A DNA stretch of 64,000 nt from positions 1 to 64,000 of the forward strand of contig NZ_GL882506.1 of the NCBI RefSeq assembly GCF_000195595.1, read 5' to 3'. The notes beneath the pieces are model-generated. The model was not told where the DNA came from and did not search any database. It saw only the letters and a list, made by a program, of their open reading frames with translations. Source of the DNA: Actinomyces sp. oral taxon 170 str. F0386. GTDB lineage: Bacteria; Actinomycetota; Actinomycetes; Actinomycetales; Actinomycetaceae. How positions within the stretch are numbered: the stretch's first letter is position 1; the number at the start of each line of letters is the position of its first letter. Of this stretch, positions 47,281-55,532 are shown piece after piece. A program made the position numbers and the translations under genes.

Positions 47281-47748
47281 ATGACATGGAACAGCATTAC
47301 CCCACAAAAATTTGTCGAACTTGTAAATTACTGGGTCAACCAAGATTGGCCACTCACAGAAGACAAGTTGTCAGCGGCTATGGAAAGACTGGGCTGGGAT
47401 GAAAGTGATCCAAGTACTATCGTAAAAGATATTCCAGTTAGTCAGCCAAGACTGAGCGCGACCACGTCCGATCCGGTTAGAGGGCTTGACATAATCTCGT
47501 GGAGTTTAACAGATATTGATACAACAAAATTAATTGAACAAGACAGATTTATGAACGACGCTTTTGTCGGCTATGTAGAAGCAGGAACTGCCGTTTGGGG
47601 TAGACCTCGAATCAAGCGTGATGCTGAGCGTGAAATTGCATACTGGAAGACAGAAAATGGCTGTGAGTTTCAAATATCCAATCGGCGTTCAGCTATTGCC
47701 ATACACATCTTTTCTCCGCAGTATGCGAAAGTATACAATAGTATTTAA
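47281..47748 (+). CDS. Putative immunity protein for the nuclease toxin
   Basis: 155 residues, 19 bases after the toxin stop. It is a small soluble alpha/beta protein, acidic overall, without signal peptide. The later half (AVWGRPRIKRD, then a YWKTENG strand and IAIHIF) resembles the DUF6301-type proteins common in Actinomyces-like genomes. Immunity function rests on its place directly behind the toxin gene and similar low GC. Confidence 0.5.
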   Translation: MTWNSITPQKFVELVNYWVNQDWPLTEDKLSAAMERLGWDESDPSTIVKDIPVSQPRLSATTSDPVRGLDIISWSLTDIDTTKLIEQDRFMNDAFVGYVEAGTAVWGRPRIKRDAEREIAYWKTENGCEFQISNRRSAIAIHIFSPQYAKVYNSI

Positions 47749-48283
47749 GCATGACGGTTTCAACATGTACCAATTCTCCTGGACACAGTTTGAGAATAGA
47801 ATTGCGCGCGCACTCATGCGCGCTGGCGATCGAGTACACATTGTACTGATCCCCGAAGTGTCTGCAGAATATATGACACAGTACCTTCATTACGCCGTTA
47901 GCGACACGGCTATTGTCTGTGAACTACATCTGCCTCCACAGACGTGGAATGTATCAAGTGTGCACAAATCCAGTGCTATCAGCGCTATGGTCAATCAAGG
48001 GTGGCAGCAGAGTAATGAAAATGAAGTTTACTCGTGCCATTTCCCGCTGCCAGCGTATAGCTCAACATATGCGTCACTCGCGGCACAATCGATCCACATT
48101 TTGCGTAACATACTCAAGGTCAGTGAACCATCTTCATTGACTTACTACGCATGGCGCGCTCCTGAAGAGCTAGAAGATGGTCGTTACTACTCCGCAGAAG
48201 AAGTAGATGAGTTGGACGAGGGCGAGGATCCGCTTGAGGTTGATTTGGGGATTGACATGGCGTTAAGGCGACCGGAAGTCTAA
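47723..48283 (+). CDS. Putative secretion chaperone (TY-Chap/YbjN-like)
   Basis: 186 residues from the ATG at 47723 (alternative 47765, 172 residues). It overlaps the preceding gene end by 26 bases. The alpha-beta layout (FSWTQFENRIARALMRAG, a YLHYAVSDTAIVCEL strand, NQGWQQSNENEV, then a helix and a conserved-looking PSSLTYYAWR) resembles the CesT/YbjN-like chaperone fold found in effector loci. The acidic tail (ELDEGEDPLEVD) fits a chaperone. The fold assignment is by eye. Confidence 0.45.
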   Translation: MRKYTIVFKHDGFNMYQFSWTQFENRIARALMRAGDRVHIVLIPEVSAEYMTQYLHYAVSDTAIVCELHLPPQTWNVSSVHKSSAISAMVNQGWQQSNENEVYSCHFPLPAYSSTYASLAAQSIHILRNILKVSEPSSLTYYAWRAPEELEDGRYYSAEEVDELDEGEDPLEVDLGIDMALRRPEV

Positions 48284-48401
48284 CGGACTGATGGATTAGA
48301 TTCGTTCTACCCCGAGCGGCATCTCCCTCTATAGCCTCCACTTGTAGTAGGAACCAAACTAATGTAGCATTTAGTATTCTCATTTACTGTGGAGGTTTCC
48401 A

Positions 48402-49790
48402 ATGACGGACAATGAACTCATTGTGGGTGAGCCACGTCTAGGCTGGCTGATCGATGGCAACCCCGAGACACCGGAAGCGGCTGTCATGCTTCGGGACACA
48501 GGATCTATCATCGAGTTGCGGATTCCTCTCCAAGGCATGCTTAGGGAAGACGGGCCGTACGCACGATGGTGGTCGTCGCTCACTATGCACGCTGATGACC
48601 CTGAGCAAACAAAGTACAGTTATACTCCTCCACGCGTCATGCTCTTTCATGACGATTGCGGCGTTGTTGCCCTGGTAGGATGCCGCGCAAGCGGAGCCCG
48701 CCAAACACTCGACGCCGGCTATGGTGTCATCGTTGCCAACTATGCAGTGCTAGGTGGTAGATCGCCAAAGTACGACAAAGTTAACGGCATGCGGAGTGAC
48801 ATCCCCGCTATGGCAGCCTGGACGGGTATCTCGTCCATGGCTGTCAAGCCAAACAATGATACTGAAGGTCTTCTTGAAGCAGTGCAGGTCGAGTTGAAAC
48901 GACTTCCTTCAGTTTCTATCTCGCGAACACTGAATTTGGTCATTCACCCGTTATGGGACGCGAGCCAGCGACACGCCGACTTCTCAACTCGCGAGCGGAT
49001 CATGATCGAGACAAAGGTGAAAGACGCCAGATCTTGGGAAGAGCATCTCATGGTGCATGGCGCTGTCTGGGATCTTGTATCGATTGCTGCCTGGAGACCG
49101 TTTACCGTTGCAAGGCTCGAAGTTTGTCGTGGTGACGACTTGGTCAGAACCTCAAGAGGCACGACCGGGCGTTGGAGCCAGGTGGTGACTCATCGCCTCC
49201 CTCAGTACAGCGATGACGATAGTCGAAAAATCTCATTCTTGTTCTCATATGACGATATCGGAGCTAAAGGTGTCAAGCGTTGGCTGCGCTTGAGGGAGGC
49301 ATACACCGATGCGCTTGATCCGTTCCTAGGTGTCCTTCGCTCCGACGAACCATGGAGCGACGCCAATGTTGTCCAGATGGGGATCGTTTTGGAGAAACTT
49401 GGCTACCTCATCGACTGCGAGAAAAACGGCGGAGCAAATTGCAACGGACGGAATCAGCTGAGTTTCAATGATGCGTTGCAAGTCATTCTTGACGATATGC
49501 CCGTGACGCCATTTATAGGTGATGATGAATCCGAGAACGAAGTGCATGAGAATGAATTGTCGGTTGACGACACTAGCGACGCTTGGAAGCGCAACATTCG
49601 TGCGGCCTACATGGGTTTGAAGCATGCCGATCGTACGATGCCTGACTCGCTCGATCTCATCAACGCCCTGCGGAAGAGTATTCTCGTCGTTCGCTTTTGG
49701 ATAGCACACCAACTCGGTGTCCACGAGAATGTCCTCAAGGAGGGCCGAAAGTACGACCCGCTATCTAAGAAGTTCATCGGCATCGATTAA
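48402..49790 (+). CDS. ApeA-like protein with C-terminal HEPN RNase motif
   Basis: 462 residues; the start has GGAGG. The N-terminal ~290 residues are beta-rich with a carbohydrate- or sensor-like sandwich look, as in the ApeA N-terminal domain. The C-terminus is helical and ends near RFWIAH (Arg 431, His 436), the RX4H motif of HEPN ribonucleases. ApeA-type proteins are single-gene antiphage systems thought to cleave RNA on infection. It opens a group of defence-like genes 118 bases after the export operon. Confidence 0.65.
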   Translation: MTDNELIVGEPRLGWLIDGNPETPEAAVMLRDTGSIIELRIPLQGMLREDGPYARWWSSLTMHADDPEQTKYSYTPPRVMLFHDDCGVVALVGCRASGARQTLDAGYGVIVANYAVLGGRSPKYDKVNGMRSDIPAMAAWTGISSMAVKPNNDTEGLLEAVQVELKRLPSVSISRTLNLVIHPLWDASQRHADFSTRERIMIETKVKDARSWEEHLMVHGAVWDLVSIAAWRPFTVARLEVCRGDDLVRTSRGTTGRWSQVVTHRLPQYSDDDSRKISFLFSYDDIGAKGVKRWLRLREAYTDALDPFLGVLRSDEPWSDANVVQMGIVLEKLGYLIDCEKNGGANCNGRNQLSFNDALQVILDDMPVTPFIGDDESENEVHENELSVDDTSDAWKRNIRAAYMGLKHADRTMPDSLDLINALRKSILVVRFWIAHQLGVHENVLKEGRKYDPLSKKFIGID

Positions 49791-49840
49791 CGTCACATCA
49801 TACAATCGGCAACTCATTCTCTTGAACCTTTAGGCGGACA

Positions 49841-51292
49841 TCAATTCTCAACGTTGCCACCTGCCAGTCTAATGATACGGGAGTCCAAACGAAGCTTTTC
49901 AGGTTCGCCATTAAACTTTTTAATTGCATCCATTAGTTCGCGATCTGGGCGGCTAATTACTTTTGGTTCCAACATTTTAATCATTTCCTCCCATTGACTC
50001 TGTCCGGAAGGTTTGCTGAGAGGGAACGAGAAGACTGGGTCGATACAGGTACGCAAAGCGATTCCGGCATCCTGAGACGAAAATTTTTGTATCATTTCTC
50101 GATACAAAGGCTCCGCTGCTCGTGAGACGCCATAACCATTTCCGATATAGCACTCCAGTACTGTTCGCACATAACTGTCACGCACGTTTTCGGGAACGGC
50201 CCCATCAGATCCGACCAGACTCAACAGTCGCTTCGCAGGTACAGGTTCGTTATAGAAGTTGTTTATATCGTGGTGCACGGTGCGAAGGTTTTCTATGGCA
50301 TCAAGCATGTCCAAAGCACGCACTTCCGACGTAAGGTAGGCATTACCTCCATCAGCGAGGTCAAGGAGCTCACGTGCAGCGTCCGCTGTTTCTGTATCGG
50401 CATTCGCACTCGCGCGTGCATGTCGCATACCGTACTTGAACCGATCGGAATCGTCGATATAGGGCCATAGTCTTGGCCACAGAAGCCGGACATTATCGGC
50501 AACTAGTGTAGATCGATCTGGCGCAGTGTAGAGGCCAAATAGACCATCGCCGAGTGCACCCGCGCGATCGGGAGGCAACTGCTCAAAAAAAGCTGCTTCT
50601 TTATCTGCATAGGCTACATCCAGTGTGTTTATTTTGATATTCGCAAGCAACTTACCAGTATCAACAGCAACATTGTCGATTGGCTGATTAATGACTTCCC
50701 GAATACAAGTTTCCAGAAATTCAATCAACTCAAAACCGGAAAGTGAATTCTGATTTGGGTGTGCGGCGGACGCGTGATTTCTCATGAATCGGATGTGATC
50801 AAGGCGGGCGAAACCAACGTCAGTTAAAAGACCAATTTTTCTCGAGGCACGAAGTAAGCGAGCATCGTCGATGTTTGATAGGTCATCTTCGGTTTTCAGT
50901 TGTTTACGGAGGCTTGAATTGTCGCCAGCTGCGATGTCGAAGAAGTAGTTGAGATCAAAATTGGCAACCCGCGTCCGAAGTTCACCAATTAACTCGTCCC
51001 ACATGTAATTGATGGCAGCATCAAAGAGTCCAACCGTAGCGGCTGCAACCATCTTCGAAATATAATAGGAACGATTTCGAGCACTGCTGGGCAGTTGGGA
51101 AATCACTGATCGTAGGTTATTAACAAGTTTTTCACGTTCCATTACGGGAACGAACAGGTTACCGGATGGCAGACCAATGTTTTTTATAAGTTCTTGTATG
51201 CTGCTTTCAAAACGCTCCAAATCGGTCTCATTGCTGCTTGCTGAGGTAATGAGGTCGTTACCGGTAGCGGACACGAGAGCGTCGTCATTCAT
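49841..51292 (-). CDS. Hypothetical protein with an extended HEPN-type motif
   Basis: 483 residues from the ATG at 51292; an upstream TTG at 51337 would add 15 hydrophobic residues. The region around residues 165-185 reads RNHASAAHPNQN, a motif (R-x6-H with following Pro-Asn) shared with abortive-infection and other HEPN-like proteins. The rest is mainly helical, with a late repeat-like section. It is transcribed against its neighbours. It may be an RNA-targeting defence protein; no family name can be given. Confidence 0.6.
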   Translation of the reverse strand: MNDDALVSATGNDLITSASSNETDLERFESSIQELIKNIGLPSGNLFVPVMEREKLVNNLRSVISQLPSSARNRSYYISKMVAAATVGLFDAAINYMWDELIGELRTRVANFDLNYFFDIAAGDNSSLRKQLKTEDDLSNIDDARLLRASRKIGLLTDVGFARLDHIRFMRNHASAAHPNQNSLSGFELIEFLETCIREVINQPIDNVAVDTGKLLANIKINTLDVAYADKEAAFFEQLPPDRAGALGDGLFGLYTAPDRSTLVADNVRLLWPRLWPYIDDSDRFKYGMRHARASANADTETADAARELLDLADGGNAYLTSEVRALDMLDAIENLRTVHHDINNFYNEPVPAKRLLSLVGSDGAVPENVRDSYVRTVLECYIGNGYGVSRAAEPLYREMIQKFSSQDAGIALRTCIDPVFSFPLSKPSGQSQWEEMIKMLEPKVISRPDRELMDAIKKFNGEPEKLRLDSRIIRLAGGNVEN

Positions 51293-51399
51293 GCGCCGAT
51301 AGTACAACACGATTACTGGCAGGAGAATAGCCACCAATCACCACCCTTAGGTTGATTAATTTATCATTGTTCGGAACTTTGTTATACTATTTCATAGTA

Positions 51400-52554
51400 A
51401 TGTCCAATACTAGTCCCTCTCCCCTCCACCGCCTCCGTCGCCTCAAAGCCGCGCTGCTCGCCGTCTCCTTCACTCTGGCAGGCGTCCTCCTCATGATGCT
51501 CAACGCCTGGCTGTCCCCGTTGCAGCTGGGCGACTGGCAGTGGCTGCACGCGCTTCCGCTGGGTGAGCTGGGTGGGACGCTGTTTGGTGCGGGGCTGCTC
51601 TCGACGTTCTTCGAGTACACCTTCCGGAGAGACCAGGAGGCGCACACGTTGGCACGCTTCCGCCAGATCATCCGGGAGGAGGCTCCGGCGATGCGCGATG
51701 CGGTGGTGGAGGGCTTCGCCATCCATCCTGAGGACTTGAAGCGCGTGGCGACGCCGGAGCTGCTGGACGACATCGCGGCCAACGTGATGGCCCTACGCCT
51801 GGGCGACGAGCAGTTCGCCCGCGAGATCTACCGCGACATCCGAGACCAAGCCGTTCGCGCCGCTGAGCGGTGGTACGACGTGGCGGTGCGCGTTCGGCTC
51901 TCTACTGCAGTAGAGAGGAGTACCGCAGGTACTCCTCTGTTCGACGTCACGGTGGAGTGGGAGTACACCACCGTGCCCAGCAGTGCTACCCGGCGCTTTG
52001 CGTGCGTATCTGACCAGGATGAGTACAACGAGCTCCGCCAGGACGTCCCAGCCACCTCCACCTGGTTCATGGCACCACGCCCCGGCATGGACGCCCGCCA
52101 CCGGGAGGCATACGAGCTACTGGAACTGACCGTCGATGGCCGGCCACAGCCCATCCGCCGCAGTACCCGTGCTACCGGCCAGACATACAGCGTCGACCTG
52201 GACGAAGACGCCAGGAGCGGCAAGCCGGTTCGCATTCGTCAGGTCTTCCGCACCATCACCCCGCAGTGGAGCCACCGGCTGTACTTCGCCGTTGCTCAGC
52301 CGACACGGGGCTGGTCATTACGCCTGGACTACACGGACACCACCATTGCCGAAGTCCATGTCAGTGACACGATGGCGACCACGCCGGCTTCCACCATCGT
52401 CCACTCGCCAGAGGCCGTACCAGGCAAGGAGATCACCGTCGAGACCTCTAACTGGCTCCTCCCCCAATCTGGCGTGGCCTTCACGTGGGCGACCAACGAC
52501 GAGCTGCCCCAGACCAAGCAGCCTGAGGCAGTCGCCTCCTCGAGAGAGGGATAG
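51400..52554 (+). CDS. Membrane protein with two helices and a soluble beta-rich domain
   Basis: 384 residues from the ATG at 51400. Two hydrophobic helices (about 18-40 and 55-72) are followed by a helical segment (ARFRQIIREEAPAMRD) and a beta-rich C-terminal domain of about 230 residues. A TATACT box sits 11 bases before the ATG with no ribosome-binding site, so a leaderless transcript is likely. It faces away from the 51292 gene across 107 bases. Not recognised; possibly part of a two-gene defence unit. Confidence 0.65.
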   Translation: MSNTSPSPLHRLRRLKAALLAVSFTLAGVLLMMLNAWLSPLQLGDWQWLHALPLGELGGTLFGAGLLSTFFEYTFRRDQEAHTLARFRQIIREEAPAMRDAVVEGFAIHPEDLKRVATPELLDDIAANVMALRLGDEQFAREIYRDIRDQAVRAAERWYDVAVRVRLSTAVERSTAGTPLFDVTVEWEYTTVPSSATRRFACVSDQDEYNELRQDVPATSTWFMAPRPGMDARHREAYELLELTVDGRPQPIRRSTRATGQTYSVDLDEDARSGKPVRIRQVFRTITPQWSHRLYFAVAQPTRGWSLRLDYTDTTIAEVHVSDTMATTPASTIVHSPEAVPGKEITVETSNWLLPQSGVAFTWATNDELPQTKQPEAVASSREG

Positions 52555-52692
52555 TTGCTAGAGATAGTCAGCTTCCGCCGTTCATCTCATCCACCTCCTC
52601 ACCAGCTCGACCGCTACGGACAACCACAGGATACATCGTCTTGAGATACATAGTCTCTGGATTGGGAGTCTTCGGCCGGTTGAGATGGAGCC

Positions 52693-52935
52693 GTGCCCAC
52701 CGACCGCAAGCCGCCGCTCTCACCAGCCACCGGTGAGTTCGGCCGGCGTGTGCGCGCCCGCCGCGAGCAGCTAGGCCTGTCCCAGGAGAAGCTGGCCGAG
52801 CGCACCACTCTGCACTGGTCGTACATCGGCCAGGTCGAACGCGGCCAACGCAACCTCAGCCTCCACAACATCCTCCGCATCGCCCACGCCCTCGACACCG
52901 ACGCCGGCGGGTTGGTGAGTGGGTTGGAGGTGTAG
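52693..52935 (+). CDS. XRE-family HTH transcriptional regulator
   Basis: 80 residues from a GTG. It is one helix-turn-helix domain (RARREQLGLSQEKLAERT, then WSYIGQVERGQRNLSLHNI). It is the size of minimal Cro/CI-like regulators in defence islands and phages. It may control the adjoining membrane or defence genes. Confidence 0.85.
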   Translation: MPTDRKPPLSPATGEFGRRVRARREQLGLSQEKLAERTTLHWSYIGQVERGQRNLSLHNILRIAHALDTDAGGLVSGLEV

Positions 52936-52961
52936 GAGAAGAGCTCGATCCCTTCGAGGGT

Positions 52962-53171
52962 TTGCCAGCGATGGCAGGGATACGCAACCCCGTTACCAGA
53001 CTGCGATCTGCGAGTACAGCAAAGGCGCAGGGTAGAGGCAAGCCTGATGGTGTTCTAACAAAAAAGATGAACGGAAAGACCTTTGTAACCGAGATATATT
53101 TTGATAAAAAGAGCAAAGATACCTTTCAAGATAAGCTGTTAAAGATAGTGCAAGCCCAGCGGAAAGAATAA
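52962..53171 (+). CDS. Chimeric fragment ending in a TnpW-like transposon protein
   Basis: 69 residues if read as one frame. The first ~30 codons are GC-rich and look non-coding; from about 53040 the DNA becomes AT-rich and the protein reads FVTEIYFDKKSKDTFQDKL, like the C-terminal half of the small TnpW-type proteins of Firmicute transposons. It is probably a remnant at the left edge of a foreign insert. Confidence 0.45.
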   Translation: MPAMAGIRNPVTRLRSASTAKAQGRGKPDGVLTKKMNGKTFVTEIYFDKKSKDTFQDKLLKIVQAQRKE

Positions 53172-53790
53172 AGAAAACAGACGCTCTGAAAATGGTATAA
53201 TATCCTAAAATATTTAGAGAGAAAAATTAGAAGTTGAGGTTAAGATATGAGAAAAGTAAAACTGTTTATAGCTATGAGTGTAGATGGCTATATTGCTGAT
53301 AAAAATGGGGGTGTCGCTTTTCTGCAAGGTCATGAAGATTGTTTAGAAAACGAAAGTACCTATTCTGAGTTTATAAAAAATATAGACACAGTTCTGATGG
53401 GTTGGAATACTTACAATCAGATAATAACTGAGTTATCCCCTGATAATTGGGTTTATGACAATTTATTGACTTATGTTTTCACTCACCGAGAACAACAAGA
53501 TTCCGATAAGATCATTTTTACAAGTGATAATTTGGAGGAATTGATCAAGAAATTAAAAGGGGTTGAAGGAAAAGATATTTGGATATGTGGAGGAGCAGAC
53601 TTAGTTCAACAAGCCATTTCTTCAGATGTGATTGATGAGTATCTTATATCCATTATTCCGACAATTTTAGGGAATGGTATAAAATTATTTAGCCAAAATG
53701 ATGCGGAACATAAATTGAAATTAATCAACACGATAACAAATAACGGAATTGTCGAGTTGAATTATATTCGTAGATAAAAATTAAATTGTA
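53030..53790. mobile_element. AT-rich insert of Firmicute character
   Basis: Base composition drops abruptly from GC-rich to about one-third GC at ~53035 and returns at ~53795. The insert holds the TnpW-like fragment and the DHFR/RibD-family gene with its own AT-rich leader. No terminal repeats or transposase are seen, so the mechanism is unknown. Confidence 0.6.
53247..53777 (+). CDS. Dihydrofolate reductase/RibD C-terminal family protein
   Basis: 176 residues. The N-terminus KVKLFIAMSVDGYIADKNGG and the later IWICGGADLVQQ and EYLISIIPTILGNG segments define the RibD_C/DHFR-like fold that binds NAD(P)H. Whether it reduces dihydrofolate, a riboflavin precursor or another substrate is open. 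Codon usage is strongly AT-biased (AAA, TTA, ATA), unlike its neighbours and typical of Firmicutes, so it was probably transferred recently. Confidence 0.88.
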   Translation: MRKVKLFIAMSVDGYIADKNGGVAFLQGHEDCLENESTYSEFIKNIDTVLMGWNTYNQIITELSPDNWVYDNLLTYVFTHREQQDSDKIIFTSDNLEELIKKLKGVEGKDIWICGGADLVQQAISSDVIDEYLISIIPTILGNGIKLFSQNDAEHKLKLINTITNNGIVELNYIRR

Positions 53791-53791
53791 G

Positions 53792-54907
53792 ATGACGATA
53801 ATATCTACAGGTAAGCTGCCGACGTACGATGAAGAAGTCGCGGTACGAAACCAGACGGATGCGATGACGCCGGGCTGGCTAGCGACGGCGATAACCCTTT
53901 GCGGAGAAGCTCAGGACGCGACCGTACGCACCTACGGAAAGAATGAAGTGAATTTATTTAAGCCAGCACGCCACCGAGTTGAAAGAGCGAAAGTTCATTC
54001 CAGAGAGATGATCGAGTGTTGGAATGAGTTTTTGGAGCCACACCCCTTTGCTGCGCACTTAACGCGCACCAACGCCACGGAATATATCCTCACAGTGGAG
54101 CAATATGAAGAATTTCCCCAGGAACTTCCTGCGCTGTTTGGAGAGTGGCTGTATAATCTTAGGTCGGCTCTCGATTACATTATTTGGGCAGCTGCAGCCT
54201 ATTCTTCGGGTAGACTACCCCCTCCACACGAAGATCGCCTCCAGTACCCAATTTGCGATAGCCAAAATTCCTGGAAACGCACCTCCCAAAAGTTGTCAGT
54301 ACTCCCGCAGCACCAACTGGAATTGCTGCGAACCATGCAGCCATTCGCCTCTGACGTTGATGCTAACTATCTAGGTTGGATCAATAGGCTAGCTCGTATA
54401 GATCGCCACCGCCGATTAACTATTTGGGCGGCTCGAATCGTTACAGCAGATCCGATCGCCCATATTCCAAGCGGAGTAGAACCTAGATGGGAATGGGGAG
54501 AGAGGATGCTTGAGTCCGGATATTGCGACTTAGCTCGACTAACTTTCCCTGATTCAGAATCCGCTGAAGGAGTTAGTGTCAACCCCCGACTGACTATCGA
54601 CCCAGAAGTCTCTGAATGGGGAAAGTCTCCATTCTATGCAGAACGCAAATTCGATGAACGCCTTCGCATGTTTATGGTGTTTGTATTAGCCGAGATCGAT
54701 ACCTACGACTACGACTGTACCGGCAATCTAGAGGCAAGACGCTCCCTCACAGAAGAATTTGCTGCGCAATGCGATGAGCGGAGAAGCCGAATTTTTAAAA
54801 CCCCGACCCCGCCCGCTAGAAACGCTCCTCACTGGACTCCTGCAATGCTTCTCAAATCTTCTCGAGCGCGATACTTTGGAGAAGAATTGTCACACAAGTT
54901 AGATTGA
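53792..54907 (+). CDS. Hypothetical protein
   Basis: 371 residues from the ATG at 53792, which lies at the edge of the AT-rich insert; an internal ATG at 53864 would give 347 residues and may be the original start. The protein is mainly helical. A LYNLRSALDYIIWAAA segment resembles the conserved helix of several uncharacterised defence-associated families. No catalytic motif is evident. Confidence 0.65.
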   Translation: MTIISTGKLPTYDEEVAVRNQTDAMTPGWLATAITLCGEAQDATVRTYGKNEVNLFKPARHRVERAKVHSREMIECWNEFLEPHPFAAHLTRTNATEYILTVEQYEEFPQELPALFGEWLYNLRSALDYIIWAAAAYSSGRLPPPHEDRLQYPICDSQNSWKRTSQKLSVLPQHQLELLRTMQPFASDVDANYLGWINRLARIDRHRRLTIWAARIVTADPIAHIPSGVEPRWEWGERMLESGYCDLARLTFPDSESAEGVSVNPRLTIDPEVSEWGKSPFYAERKFDERLRMFMVFVLAEIDTYDYDCTGNLEARRSLTEEFAAQCDERRSRIFKTPTPPARNAPHWTPAMLLKSSRARYFGEELSHKLD

Positions 54908-55049
54908 TAGGCTTGATGCGCTATACAAGAACCTGTCGCGCTTGGATGCAAGCATGCCATTAGCAGTCCTGTGTCGGCACCAAACCTGCACTGTAACACC
55001 GTTTCGAGCCTTCTCATAGTATTGCAATCATTGTATACTGATTGGAGTA

Positions 55050-55475
55050 ATGCCGAAAGTTAACATATACAATTCCAAATATCGCACCTTATCCGGAACG
55101 TCACGCAGCGAGGTGTATAAGAAAGCGCGTCGGGAATACAACGACGTCGCCCACGCCACCAAGCGTCAGCCCTACATTAGATCTAAGTATTTTAACGGCA
55201 GCAAGATCTTCCTCGATGTGTTTTGGCCCCACCTGACAGACAAGCACCAGAAAGAGCAGACAAAACGCCTCCGCTTCTACAAGGCGGCGCTTGACCTGAT
55301 ACGAAACTCACGCATCACTCCAGAAACTATCGTCAAAGAAGACGACCAACACGTGTTGCTCCATCGTTTCTACGGCATAACGAAAGATGGCACCTACTTT
55401 TGTGTCCAAATCAAAGAAGACAAGCGCAGTGATCGCCGAGACTTCATGTCGACATTTGAACGTCATCCACGATAA
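55050..55475 (+). CDS. Small hypothetical protein, possible RelE/barnase-like nuclease
   Basis: 141 residues. The basic N-terminal half is helical (SRSEVYKKARREYNDVA), and the C-terminal half reads HRFYGITKDGTYFCVQIKED, a beta-hairpin pattern seen in phage and mobile-element RNase-like proteins of the RelE/EndoU-related type. The match is weak. A terminator follows immediately. It could be a stand-alone toxin or a phage-derived protein. Confidence 0.55.
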   Translation: MPKVNIYNSKYRTLSGTSRSEVYKKARREYNDVAHATKRQPYIRSKYFNGSKIFLDVFWPHLTDKHQKEQTKRLRFYKAALDLIRNSRITPETIVKEDDQHVLLHRFYGITKDGTYFCVQIKEDKRSDRRDFMSTFERHPR

Positions 55476-55489
55476 TCGTCATAAAATAA

Positions 55490-55532
55490 AAATCTCCCGC
55501 GGTGCAGCCTAGAAACTACTTGCCGGAGATTT
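55490..55532 (+). terminator. Hairpin terminator
   Basis: AAATCTCC (55490-55497) pairs with GGAGATTT (55525-55532) with further pairing towards the loop, 15 bases after the upstream stop. Confidence 0.6.
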
